Part shown: in pieces, positions 17,701-24,967 of the stretch
How positions within the stretch are numbered: position 1 is the stretch's first letter
Layout of the letters: the number at the start of each line of letters is the position of its first letter
DNA from: JBCBEX01 sp038528235
GTDB lineage: Bacteria; Bacteroidota; Rhodothermia; Rhodothermales; Rubricoccaceae
Assembly: GCA_038528235.1 (NCBI GenBank)
Contig: JBCBEX010000005.1
Coordinates: 39,547-103,546, forward strand
Direction: 5' to 3'
Length of the DNA: 64,000 bases
Made by a program: the position numbers and the translations under genes
The notes under the pieces: generated by a model
The model's database searches: none
The model's input: the letters and a program-made list of their open reading frames with translations, nothing else
What the model was told of the DNA's origin: nothing

Positions 17701-20469
17701 GACAGTCCGGCTGCCGACGACTTCCTCGGTCCGCTCCGAGCGCCAGCGCAGCCGCCCGTCGCCGCCGACCTCGCGGACGGAGTTCCACTGCTGCCGGATG
17801 AGCTCGACCGTGAGGTTCTCCGCGCCGACGGGTGCGCCGTTCGGATCGACGGTCGCCACATCGAGCGCCATCACCTGATCGCGGCTCAGGTCGAGGAACG
17901 TCGTCTCGGGCTTGAGGCCGATGTAGAACAGGCCCGGGTGCAGCGTGACGGCCGCCTGGTCGGACTGCTCCTGGCGGCTCGGGTCAGTGACGGTCGCCGA
18001 GAACTGGAGCGAGGCGGGCGCGCCGCGCTCGTTGCCGGGGAGCGGGACGCGCAGTTGTTTGGTGCCGTCGGCGGTGAGGACGGTGTCGCCCTGCGCGAGC
18101 GTCTCGTAGAGGCTGTAGTAGCCCCGCGCGATGCCGAAGCGGTAGGCGTCGTAGCCGGGTGGCGTGTAGCGGCCGTTCTGCTGGACGAGGCGGTAGCGGA
18201 GCGGCTGCCCGCCCATCGCCGCGCCGAAGAGGTAGCGGCCCGTGACCGTCCCCTCGAAGAAGTCACCCGCCACAAAAGCGCGTGCGGCAGGCACGGCGTC
18301 CACGGCGAAGGTGGCCGTGCGGAAGGCGTCGACGCGGAAGGTGCCCTGCGCGAGGTCGCCCGCCTGCCACGACTCGCGCTCCTCGGCCTCCTCGTCGTCG
18401 GCGCGGGCGACGCGCACCCGATAGACACCAAGGCTGGCGTCGGTCGGCGCGCGGTAGGTGAGGTCGAAGCTGCCGTAGTTGCTCGGCTGCAGGCGGCGGT
18501 CCACGACGACCTCGTCGCGCGAATCGGTCACGAGCACGCGGATGCTGTCGGTGAACGTCGCCCAGTCGCCGTCGGTGCGACCGCGCAGGATGCCCTTGAG
18601 GTGCGCCGTCTCGCCCGCGCGGTAGAGGCCGCGGTCCGAGAACACCGTCCCGGCGTAGGTCAGCGGCTCCGGGCTCCAGTCCAGGTCGATGTCGAAGCGG
18701 TACGGCTCGATGCCGTCGTCGAAGCGGCTCGACGTGAAGGCGACCTGGCCCTCGTGCTCGACAAACGCGTACTGCACGGGCGTCTCCCAGCGCTCGCGCT
18801 TCTCCAGCCCGAGCGCCGCCCACCCCGGCGACTGCACGATGCCGCGCGCGTTCGAGGTGCCCTGCCAGAGTTCGGTGCCCGCGTCGTCATAGACCGTGAC
18901 GGCCGCGCCCTCGACGGGCTGCGCGTCGGCGAGTGTGGTGACGAAGAAGAGGTTCTGGTGCGGCGAGAACTTGGCCGTCAGCCCGAGGGTGGTCACCTGG
19001 GCGAGCGCCACGCGGACGCGCTCGTTGCCGCCCTGCTGATAGCGGAGATGCACGCCGACCAGGCCGCCGTTCTCTCCGTTGAGGAGCGAGTCGAGGGCGA
19101 GCGGGACGTAGGTCGGGCGGTTGCGGTCGATGGTGAGCGGGACGCGGCGGCTCGCGGCGACAGGCTCCGGTTCCTCATAGTCCTCCGGGAAGGGGCCGTA
19201 CCAGTGGCGGTCGTCGTAGGCAGGCAGCTTGTGGATCAGGTCGGCGGGCGTGAAGCGCTCGAAACCGACGTTCACGGCGTCGATGTTGGTCACGCGCAGC
19301 GGCACGGCGCGGTCGCGGTCGGCCTCGATGACGAGGAGGCCCGTCGGCATGCGCAGCGTCGGCGTGAGTGCGGCCGTCCGGAAGACGCTGATGCGGTTGC
19401 CGATGCGCTGGTCGAACACGTCGCGCAGCCCGTCGTCGAGCGTGAGCGTGTACTGCGTCTCGGGGTCGAGCGGGAGGCGCAGGCTGTGCTCGGTGCTCTC
19501 GACGGCGTCGCGCGCCTCGATGCCCGCCGGAAGCTCGACGGCCGGGCTGAACGACAGCGCCTGCCGCAGCGCTTCGAAGCGGACGGGCGTGGAGAACGAG
19601 AGCCGGATCGCGCGGTCCGGCGCGACGGAGCCGGTGCTGCGCCCGTAGCCCTGCCGCACGCCCTCTAACGCGAAGTCGCCATACGTGCGGAAGCCAAACT
19701 CGATGGCCTCGGCGGTGCCGAGCGTCCCGACGGCGGCGGGCATCTCGGGCGAGATCCGCACGCGATAGGCCACGCCCTTCGCCAAGTCTGAATTCGGCGC
19801 GACGACTACCGACGAGTCGCCCGCCTGCTCGACGCGCACGCCCAGCGAGGTGCTGCCGTCGCGCCGGAGTTCGATGAAGCGCCGCACGCGGTCAGCCTCG
19901 ACGGGCAGGCTGAAGAAGAGCCGGATCGGCTCGCCCGGGTCCCCGAACTGCGCGCCGCGCGCTGGCTCGGAGCCGACGAGCACGGGGCGCGGCGTCTCGA
20001 ACGTCCAGGTGTACGGGTTCGCCAGCGTCTCTTCTTCCACGCTGGCTATGCCTGCCGCCAGCGTCGCGGTGTAGTTCGTCGCCGGGACGAGGCTGTCGGG
20101 CTGGAAGACGAGCGTCTGCGTGCCCTGCCAGCGCAGCGTGCCCGCGACTGGCCCGTCCGGTCCGCGCAGCGTGAGCGCGTCGGCGGCAGGCTCCGGCGTG
20201 CGCCCGAGCGGCACCATCGGGCGGCTGAACGTGACCGAGATCGCCTGGTTGGGCGCCTGCCCCGCCATCGCGCCGAAGGGCGACGCGCTCAGCACGCGCA
20301 GCGGCCCCTCCAGCGTCGGCACGAAGCCCGTCACGCCCGCCGGCGTCTCCAGCGCGACCAGCTCCGACGCGAACGAGAGCGGCGCGTCCGGGTCGCCCGT
20401 CCCATCGCCGCAGCCGACGAGAACGAGGAGCGTGGTCAGGAGGGCGAGCGAGCAGGCGAGGCGCAGCAT
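14746..20469 (-). CDS. Bacterial alpha-2-macroglobulin family lipoprotein
   Basis: A 1907-residue protein with a lipobox signal peptide (TLLVLVGC), so it is membrane-anchored in the periplasm. Bacterial alpha-2-macroglobulins trap proteases that breach the envelope. Visible parts: N-terminal MG-type beta domains (about 50-1000; Ig-like PFGAMAGQAPNQAISVTFSRPM), the bait/TED region, an alpha/alpha-toroid thioester domain with YPYGCLEQRTSR (Cys about 1404, Gln three residues on) and a C-terminal receptor-binding-like domain. CLEQ is the functional thioester motif of the E. coli homologue ECAM. A Glu/Gly-rich stretch near 1180 (EEDEGGGGGEDADR) is an odd acidic linker. pbpC, a frequent partner in proteobacteria, lies 7.5 kb away. 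Confidence 0.92.
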   Translation of the reverse strand: MLRLACSLALLTTLLVLVGCGDGTGDPDAPLSFASELVALETPAGVTGFVPTLEGPLRVLSASPFGAMAGQAPNQAISVTFSRPMVPLGRTPEPAADALTLRGPDGPVAGTLRWQGTQTLVFQPDSLVPATNYTATLAAGIASVEEETLANPYTWTFETPRPVLVGSEPARGAQFGDPGEPIRLFFSLPVEADRVRRFIELRRDGSTSLGVRVEQAGDSSVVVAPNSDLAKGVAYRVRISPEMPAAVGTLGTAEAIEFGFRTYGDFALEGVRQGYGRSTGSVAPDRAIRLSFSTPVRFEALRQALSFSPAVELPAGIEARDAVESTEHSLRLPLDPETQYTLTLDDGLRDVFDQRIGNRISVFRTAALTPTLRMPTGLLVIEADRDRAVPLRVTNIDAVNVGFERFTPADLIHKLPAYDDRHWYGPFPEDYEEPEPVAASRRVPLTIDRNRPTYVPLALDSLLNGENGGLVGVHLRYQQGGNERVRVALAQVTTLGLTAKFSPHQNLFFVTTLADAQPVEGAAVTVYDDAGTELWQGTSNARGIVQSPGWAALGLEKRERWETPVQYAFVEHEGQVAFTSSRFDDGIEPYRFDIDLDWSPEPLTYAGTVFSDRGLYRAGETAHLKGILRGRTDGDWATFTDSIRVLVTDSRDEVVVDRRLQPSNYGSFDLTYRAPTDASLGVYRVRVARADDEEAEERESWQAGDLAQGTFRVDAFRTATFAVDAVPAARAFVAGDFFEGTVTGRYLFGAAMGGQPLRYRLVQQNGRYTPPGYDAYRFGIARGYYSLYETLAQGDTVLTADGTKQLRVPLPGNERGAPASLQFSATVTDPSRQEQSDQAAVTLHPGLFYIGLKPETTFLDLSRDQVMALDVATVDPNGAPVGAENLTVELIRQQWNSVREVGGDGRLRWRSERTEEVVGSRTVETEAGRAVRLRMPVRLGGSYIVRATGYDVRGNVIKTEAYFYATGAGYVAWERSDDDHLDLVADKNSYAPGETARILVPSPYEQATALVTVEREGIISSRVVEVEGSAPQIEVPLGEQHLPNAFVSVILLSGRTAQPSAGEDLGAPSFKIGYVNLPVSAQGRHLTVEVEPGETTYEPGGTVTVDLQLTDVGGRGVEGEIAFAAADAGVLNLIGYAMPDPFQTFYGPRALGVTTSETLANLVEQRDFGEKEEDEGGGGGEDADRLLRSDFRPLAHWAPAIRTDGSGRATVTFELPENLTTFRLMAVGLTRDHRFGQGQTDIVVTKPLVLQPALPRFARLGDTFEAGVLVTNRTGQAGPAVVTARADGIALDGEARRTVTLAKGETREVRFAWDIEQLGTANLRFTAELGSERDGLEVPLDIALPVTKEASATFASTADAAREALVLPSDRVPGVGQVEVRVASTAMVGLDGATRYLFQYPYGCLEQRTSRIRPLLVAEDLLDLFDLDALDGDREAVVNEWLGSLDAYWMGRGFALWKGGRYVSPYATAYAVLALAEADAAGYDVPQPLTREAVDALATLVKDSGMQPDYYTRDVWDTSRALMLYALARHDRVLEAEVQALAERYTQPTATPSAELQSHLLRTIALADRGSLNGYAQPLADGLRGRTTTEGTTAYLAAQTGESWGWIFSSDVRSTAFGMTALIESTPSSDVRQLTERMVQYLIRSRTTGHWASTQENAAVLDALRAYQAAFETTDPNFTATVQLAGREVLNASFQGRSLTAEEATVDPTAMPSGEELPIEVNVDGTGRAYYSLLAETYTSAPVEAANRGLAVQRTIQRLDGSGNAVGNPVTTDSRTITLDAGQLVRVTLRLTSPATRNYVVVDDALPAGLEALNPAFQTSGVLAQQETGSGQWWGSFNHTELRDDRVLLFADYLRRGEHTYTYLARATTPGTFVHPPAQAELMYEPEVNGRTATGTVVVRPTERVGV

Positions 20470-20556
20470 GGCACGGCGAGGCTAGTGGGGCATCGCCTGC
20501 AAGAAACGATAGCGCCCCCCATGCCCAACAGTCTCGCGCCGGTTTTGCTGCGGTGC
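20466..20556. repeat. Direct repeat flanking the accessory segment, left copy (partner 24787-24894)
   Basis: This 91-bp stretch, which includes the start codon of the alpha-2-macroglobulin gene, recurs in the same orientation at 24787-24894. Shared blocks are GCATGGCACGGCGAGG, GCAAGAAACG, CCATGCCCAACAGTCTCG and CTGCGGTGC. The right copy has an extra 18-bp internal duplication. Confidence 0.85.
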
Positions 20557-20625
20557 CACGCGCTACCGCGCAATGTGGGAGGAGCGGGCCATGCCCAGGT
20601 CGCCCCCTACGGCCTGGAGCACGAG

Positions 20626-20685
20626 CGCATCGTGATGCACGAGGACAATGCCGAGCCCGTGCCGCTGCCCGAGGAAACCGTCAAC
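20626..20685 (+). pseudogene. Gene-end remnant, left copy (partner 22846-22904)
   Basis: The 60-bp block CGCATCGTG...ACCGTCAAC occurs twice, before and after the low-GC cassette, with about ten differences. In this copy it stays open to a stop (MHEDNAEPVPLPEETVNR). In the right copy a one-base deletion shifts the frame. I do not recognise the parent protein. A duplicated 3' end on both sides of a cassette is what insertion at a gene terminus can leave. Confidence 0.45.
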
Positions 20686-20874
20686 CGCGGCACGTTCTGA
20701 GCGAGCGGCTGAGGTGACGGGTGCGATAGACTTAGCGAACTTTGCGAAGGGATTACGGCTTTTGCACAGACACGCCGGTGCGTATTATCGAGAGTAGACC
20801 GATAACCTAGAGGCCGTCATGAAGCGTTTAGACGCTAGAAATGGCGGTGCCCCCTAGACACCATTCCACTTGTG

Positions 20875-20883
20875 CGCATAACC
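20875..20883. repeat. Short direct repeat CGCATAACC, left side of low-GC cassette
   Basis: The 9-mer CGCATAACC occurs here and at 22792-22800, immediately outside the two low-GC genes. It could be a target-site duplication or recombination junction; chance is not excluded. Confidence 0.35.
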
Positions 20884-20949
20884 CGTGTGCGCGTTATGCC
20901 GAATGCGCTCTGCATAGTAAGATGTGTAGGCATCCTTCCTCCCTGATCG

Positions 20950-21720
20950 ATGGCGTCTTCTCGTCCAACTGCTGAATGCGCCCTCTGTCATCAGGTGAGG
21001 GAGCTACACGACTCCCACATCATCCCAGAGTTTTTCTACAAGCCGCTCTACGACAGCAAAGGCCGCGTCTTTGATATGTCCACAGTCGAGACTACGGGGC
21101 GGCCGTTCGGGATTGAACAGAAAGGACTACGCGAGTATCTGCTATGTGGCTATTGTGAGTCAAAGCTCAGCCGTTGGGAAACGGTGGCAGCCACCTTATT
21201 TCGAAGCGGCCAGCTCAACGTTCCAGCGGGGCAGCCTCTCCACACGCTGACCGGACTCGATTACCACAACCTCAGGTTGTTCTTCCTCTCGATCCTGTGG
21301 AGGTCAAGCGTCTCCTCGCTTCCGTTCTTCAAGCACGTGAGCTTGGGACCTCACGAGGAACGGATTAGGGTTATGCTGCTGGACGAGGAGAGAGAGCCAT
21401 TTTGGAAGTATGGCTGCGTTCTCCAAGACATCGCGTCTGACTCTCCGGAAGAGCGGCTCGCGCTTATTGGGCCTGTTGCCAGCAAAGCCGGGAGCGCCTG
21501 GAACTACTTCTATGTGATTGACGGATTCCTGTGGCACTATATAATGGCGTCTCACTCGGTCGACCAGGCGGCCAATGCCCTGATGCTGCAATCGAATGGG
21601 TCATTGACGATCACCAGGGGCAATGCCGAGAAGATTCCGCACCTCAATGCCTTGAAGGACAAGCTTCACGGACAGGGGAAACTGGCGGCTTTGATCGAGA
21701 AGTACGGCCAGGATGCCTAA
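20950..21720 (+). CDS. Treble-clef/HNH-like zinc protein of the 'SHIIP' type, unknown
   Basis: A 256-residue protein with two Cys pairs (C10-x2-C13 and C66-x2-C69) bracketing HDSHIIPEFFYKPLYDS. That is the arrangement of a zinc treble-clef fold related to HNH nucleases, where the His after the first pair would be catalytic or metal-binding. After the zinc module the protein is mostly helical and I recognise no domain. I recall 'C.LC...L..SHIIP.F' proteins as common singletons in accessory and defence-linked DNA. GC and codon use are clearly lower than in flanking genes, suggesting acquisition. The next gene follows after 40 bp on the same strand, so the two probably form one unit. Confidence 0.7.
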   Translation: MASSRPTAECALCHQVRELHDSHIIPEFFYKPLYDSKGRVFDMSTVETTGRPFGIEQKGLREYLLCGYCESKLSRWETVAATLFRSGQLNVPAGQPLHTLTGLDYHNLRLFFLSILWRSSVSSLPFFKHVSLGPHEERIRVMLLDEEREPFWKYGCVLQDIASDSPEERLALIGPVASKAGSAWNYFYVIDGFLWHYIMASHSVDQAANALMLQSNGSLTITRGNAEKIPHLNALKDKLHGQGKLAALIEKYGQDA

Positions 21721-21760
21721 CTGTTAGACGTACCGACTACCTAGCCCGCTCTGAAGCAAA

Positions 21761-22777
21761 ATGAAGAAGGAGATAGCTTTCTACTACCCTAACCCTTTCT
21801 GGAGCGACGGTGACTGGATCAAGAACCTGATCCTGTTCTTTGATGGAGTTGGCCTCCTTGTTCCTGACTACATGCGCCATCGTATACGGAGGATTGATCC
21901 AGCCATATACGAAGGCCTTGATCAGCACGGGCTGATCCACATTATCGAATCAGAGGATGCCGTAGACAAGGTTGCAACCGAAAAATTAGTCTCGGCCTTA
22001 ACCGACGTGGTCGCATCTGGTGCTTTGGACGAAATACCCAAGTCAATATCCACTGTAGAGAGAGAGTTTGAATACATATCCATGTCTCGTATGGGATACA
22101 GGGGGGATGCAGGCTTGGCAAGAATGATACATGAGGAGTTGATAAGCCGTGATCTCGCAAAAGAGTCTGAGGACGGCAAAACGGTGCTCATGCACCCAAT
22201 GATTAGGTCTCTAATTCTAACTCTTTTGGCTCAAATTCTGCGGCCATATGGTGAAGACAAGGAGCTAGAGCTTAACCCAGCAACCGATCGACCCGTTCTG
22301 GTTGAGGCTCTTTCAGATTTGTTCTCCGTCGACAGGTCGCCATCAAAAGGGTCCGTTTTCAGTTTTGACTTATTAACAGTTGGTGTCGATCTAGGACCCA
22401 TACCTATTGATGAGGTGCTTGATTTTCGCCAACAGAACTACGAGTCATACCGAGCCTACAGTAGGGATATCCGACGATTTGTATGGGAGCTGAGCGAGAT
22501 GAATGAAGAAGAGCGTCGCGCTGCGTTTGAAGAGAGGCAACAAGAGCTAGAAGACAGGGCGGCTGATTTACGCAGGCTATCTCGAAAATCATGGATGAAG
22601 CCGGCTTCGTACGCACTGAGCATCGCAGGCGTTGCATGGTCCGCTGTTACTGGTGATCCGTATGGAATTGCCTTAGGTAGTGGAAGTTCTCTTCTTGGGC
22701 TTGGGTCGAAAAGTCTCGACGCTAGCGCATACTCATACATTTTCTCAGCTAACCGTCGCTTCCCTCCTGGCTACTAA
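21761..22777 (+). CDS. DUF6236-like protein with C-terminal membrane hairpin
   Basis: A 338-residue protein starting KKEIAFYYPNPFWSDGDWIKNLILFFDGVGLLVP, the opening I associate with DUF6236 (recalled, not searched). The middle is helical, with a charged coiled coil around 245-278 (EMNEEERRAAFEERQQELEDRAADLRRL). Residues about 283-325 form a Gly/Ser/Ala-rich hydrophobic hairpin (SYALSIAGVAWSAV, IALGSGSSLLGLG) able to enter a membrane. Its GC is the lowest in the window. A cytoplasmic sensor-like body with a membrane-active tail, paired with a putative nuclease-fold protein in a mobile-looking cassette, fits a defence or toxin module, but no activity is demonstrable from sequence. Confidence 0.65.
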   Translation: MKKEIAFYYPNPFWSDGDWIKNLILFFDGVGLLVPDYMRHRIRRIDPAIYEGLDQHGLIHIIESEDAVDKVATEKLVSALTDVVASGALDEIPKSISTVEREFEYISMSRMGYRGDAGLARMIHEELISRDLAKESEDGKTVLMHPMIRSLILTLLAQILRPYGEDKELELNPATDRPVLVEALSDLFSVDRSPSKGSVFSFDLLTVGVDLGPIPIDEVLDFRQQNYESYRAYSRDIRRFVWELSEMNEEERRAAFEERQQELEDRAADLRRLSRKSWMKPASYALSIAGVAWSAVTGDPYGIALGSGSSLLGLGSKSLDASAYSYIFSANRRFPPGY

Positions 22778-22791
22778 TAGTGGACAGGGTA

Positions 22792-22800
22792 CGCATAACC
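22792..22800. repeat. Short direct repeat CGCATAACC, right side of low-GC cassette
   Basis: Partner of the 9-mer at 20875-20883; it lies 15 bp after the stop codon of the DUF6236-like gene. Confidence 0.35.
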
Positions 22801-22845
22801 GCAAACTGTTACGGCGTGGGTGCTACCTCCCTTCTGGCCGAAACC

Positions 22846-22904
22846 CGCATCGTGGAGCACAGGGACAACGCCGAGCCGTGCTGCCGCCCGAGGAGACCGT
22901 CAAC
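22846..22904 (+). pseudogene. Gene-end remnant, right copy (partner 20626-20685)
   Basis: An imperfect direct repeat of the block left of the cassette, frameshifted by a one-base deletion after GCCGAGCC. It lies between the cassette and the 3' end of the convergent antiporter gene. Confidence 0.45.
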
Positions 22905-22934
22905 AGGAGAAACGGCCCGGTTGCGCTCGGCTCC

Positions 22935-24518
22935 CTACGTGGCCAACGCTTCGAAGGCGTCGGCCGCGAAGCCCGCGCCGGCCTCGGTGTAGAAGTTGTA
23001 GATGTGATCGACGCCGGCGTCCTGGAGGGCGTCGCGGTCTTCGCCGTACTTCACGATGGCGGCGATCCGGCCTCCGTAGCCCAGGCTGCTCAGCTTCTCC
23101 GCCGCAAAGAGGTTCTCCTCCAACTGGGGCATCGCCAGCATCACCAGGTGGACCGCGCTTCGGTCGAGTTGCAGGCGGTCCCAGAAGTCGGAGTCGAGGG
23201 CGCTGGCCTGGATGGCGGCGCGGCCTTGCTCCTGCTGCTGAGCCACGGTGGTGCCGTCCATATCGAGGCCCAGCACGCGCTCCTGGCTGTGCCCCTGCAA
23301 GTAGTCGTAGGCCCCGCTCCCCACGCGTCCCATCCCGAACACCAGCACCGTGGCGTCGCCGATAACGACCTCTTCCTCTTCAGGCAAGCGCGTAGGGCGC
23401 TGAAAACGGTTGAGCCACTCGTGGAGCCGGTCGTAGAGGGCGTGGGCCGTCAGGTTGAGGGGCGCCGCCAGCACAAACGACAGCGCCAGCGCCAGCGCAA
23501 TCGTGAGCAGCCACGCCTCGGCGACCCACCCCGCCGACACCGCTACCACAGCGATGATCAGCCCGAACTCGCTGTAGTTCGACAGGCTCAGCGTGGCGAG
23601 GAACGAGCTCCGGCTCCGCAGGCGAAACCGGGTAAACAGGTCGAAGAACAATAGCGACTTCACGGGCACCAGCACGACCAGCAGCACAGCGACCAAGATG
23701 GCCTCGGCCGTGGGGATGCCGTTGAGTCCGATGCTGATGAAGAAGCCGACGAGGAAGAAGTCCTTGAAGCCCAACAGCCTCCTCGCTAGCTCGCCGGCCT
23801 TGGCGTCGCCAGCCAGCATCGCGCCTACGATCAGCGCCCCCAGGTCACCCTTGATGCCGACCAACTCGAAGCCTTCGTAGCTGCCCACTGCCAGGGATAG
23901 CCCAAACAGGATGAGCAGTTCCTCGTGGCCGGCTCGGTGCATAATGCGGAGCAGCACCCAGCGCAGCGGCACCAGCGCCGCCAGCAACAGCGGGGCCCAG
24001 AGCGTCGGGGTCTTGCCCGCCGACACCGCCAAAAACACCACCGCGACGAGGTCCTGGATGATCAGGATGCCGATGGCGGCCTGCCCGTAGATGGTCCCCA
24101 TCTCGCCCTTGTCCTCCAGCACCTTGACCGCGAACACGGTGCTCGAGTAGCTCAGCGCAAAGCCTAGCAGAAGCGCCGTACTGATGGTGAAGTCGCCCAG
24201 CAGCGCGATCCCCGGCAGCACCACCGAGAGCCCAAAGAGCGCCAGCCCAATCAAGACGGTCACGAGGCCCATATGGACGACACCCACGCCCCACACGTGT
24301 GGTCGCAACAGCCCCCGGATGCGAAGCTTCAACCCGATGGTGAACAGCAGCAGCGTCACCCCGAGGTCGGCAAACTGCTGGATGATGGGGCCGTTGACAA
24401 AGCCCACCGTGTACAGCAGAAAGCCCGTCACCAGGTAGCCGATCAGCGGCGGCAGGTGCATCTGGCGGGCCACGAAGCCCAGCGCGAACGCCGCGCAGAT
24501 CCATAGGAGCTCGATCAT
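22935..24518 (-). CDS. KefB/CPA2-type cation:proton antiporter with TrkA-N domain
   Basis: I choose the ATG at 24518 (MIELLWICAAFALGFVARQ); the frame opens 19 codons earlier without family sequence. The 527-residue protein has 12-13 transmembrane helices of the CPA2 exchanger fold (LPPLIGYLVTGFLLYTVGF; LGFALSYSSTVFAVKVLEDKGEMGT; QAAIGILIIQDLVAV). A cytoplasmic RCK/TrkA-N Rossmann domain follows from about 385 (ATVLVFGMGRVGSGAYDYL, GLDMDG). This architecture matches Kef-type potassium/proton exchangers gated by a nucleotide or ligand. It lies inside the repeat-bracketed accessory segment, but with normal host GC. Confidence 0.9.
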   Translation of the reverse strand: MIELLWICAAFALGFVARQMHLPPLIGYLVTGFLLYTVGFVNGPIIQQFADLGVTLLLFTIGLKLRIRGLLRPHVWGVGVVHMGLVTVLIGLALFGLSVVLPGIALLGDFTISTALLLGFALSYSSTVFAVKVLEDKGEMGTIYGQAAIGILIIQDLVAVVFLAVSAGKTPTLWAPLLLAALVPLRWVLLRIMHRAGHEELLILFGLSLAVGSYEGFELVGIKGDLGALIVGAMLAGDAKAGELARRLLGFKDFFLVGFFISIGLNGIPTAEAILVAVLLVVLVPVKSLLFFDLFTRFRLRSRSSFLATLSLSNYSEFGLIIAVVAVSAGWVAEAWLLTIALALALSFVLAAPLNLTAHALYDRLHEWLNRFQRPTRLPEEEEVVIGDATVLVFGMGRVGSGAYDYLQGHSQERVLGLDMDGTTVAQQQEQGRAAIQASALDSDFWDRLQLDRSAVHLVMLAMPQLEENLFAAEKLSSLGYGGRIAAIVKYGEDRDALQDAGVDHIYNFYTEAGAGFAADAFEALAT

Positions 24519-24647
24519 AGGCGGAACAGTGAGTGAGAGGCGAAGAACAGACGGCTCACAGCCTGTCCGCCGCACCTCGAGACGAGAGGCGTGGAGGTTA
24601 TGCCAGCTACGATAAACGGAAGTGCATTGCCTCTGTCTCCCATTCTC

Positions 24648-24734
24648 GTCATCCCCGACTTGATCGGGAGCCGAAGGCCAACGCAGTCAATCCATACGGC
24701 GCCTCGCATGGATCCCCGCCTGCGCGGGGATGAC
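24648..24734. repeat. GTCATCCCC-type interspersed palindromic repeat, copy 1
   Basis: GTCATCCCCGACTTGATCGGG at the left end and GGATCCCCGCCTGCGCGGGG then ATGAC at the right end form two hairpins. A second copy lies at 58330-58396. The motif is a widespread class of bacterial intergenic repeats. Confidence 0.7.
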
Positions 24735-24786
24735 TCCGAAGTGGGTTTGCACTCTCATTTTCCGTAAACGGTATTAACAGCGCAGC

Positions 24787-24894
24787 GCATGGCACGGCGA
24801 GGTGATTGGGCGTCGCCCGCAAGAAACGCCAGCGGCCCCATGCACAGCTAGCGCCCCCATGCCCAACAGTCTCGCCCCGGTTTTACTGCGGTGC
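24787..24894. repeat. Direct repeat flanking the accessory segment, right copy (partner 20466-20556)
   Basis: 108 bp matching the region around the alpha-2-macroglobulin start codon, including an ATG context on the minus strand that is out of use here. It contains an extra ~18-bp duplication (CCCATGCACAGCTAGCGC) relative to the left copy. Confidence 0.85.
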
Positions 24895-24967
24895 AGCCGA
24901 GTACCACGGCGTAGGTTCATCGAGAAGCCGGGCTCTGCCCTGTGCACCAAGCTGCTCGCCCACGCCC

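Larger units (their letters stand above)
20470..20949. other. Intergenic region with a possible gene remnant
   Basis: 480 bp. It begins with the repeat shared with 24787-24894. It then holds a 60-bp stretch (20626-20685) duplicated imperfectly at 22846-22904; here it reads RIVMHEDNAEPVPLPEET before a stop at 20698-20700, which looks like the end of a lost gene. From about 20,715 the GC drops and the sequence enters the low-GC cassette. Small inverted repeats (GCATAAC / GTTATGC, around 20875-20900) lie before the first cassette gene. Confidence 0.5.
24519..24967. other. Divergent intergenic region with two repeats
   Basis: 449 bp between the antiporter and the patatin gene. It contains a GTCATCCCC-type palindromic repeat (24648-24734) and the right copy of the accessory-segment direct repeat (24787-24894). 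An in-frame upstream extension of the patatin gene runs through this repeat but has no protein-like character. Confidence 0.6.

Noticed and set aside
14845..19668. A 1607-codon open frame on the plus strand opposite the alpha-2-macroglobulin gene
   Set aside because: It is antisense to a gene with clear family motifs throughout, is Val/Arg/Gly/Ala-rich with no domain, and is the expected by-product of high GC at third codon positions.
20485..20700. A 71-codon plus-strand gene after the alpha-2-macroglobulin start
   Set aside because: Its first half is the repeat shared with 24787-24894 and its second half a duplicated gene-end fragment; no intact protein is supported, so only the remnant is listed.
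24806..24967. In-frame 54-codon extension of the patatin-barrel gene
   Set aside because: It is translated from the accessory-segment direct repeat and precedes a perfect signal peptide beginning at 24968.
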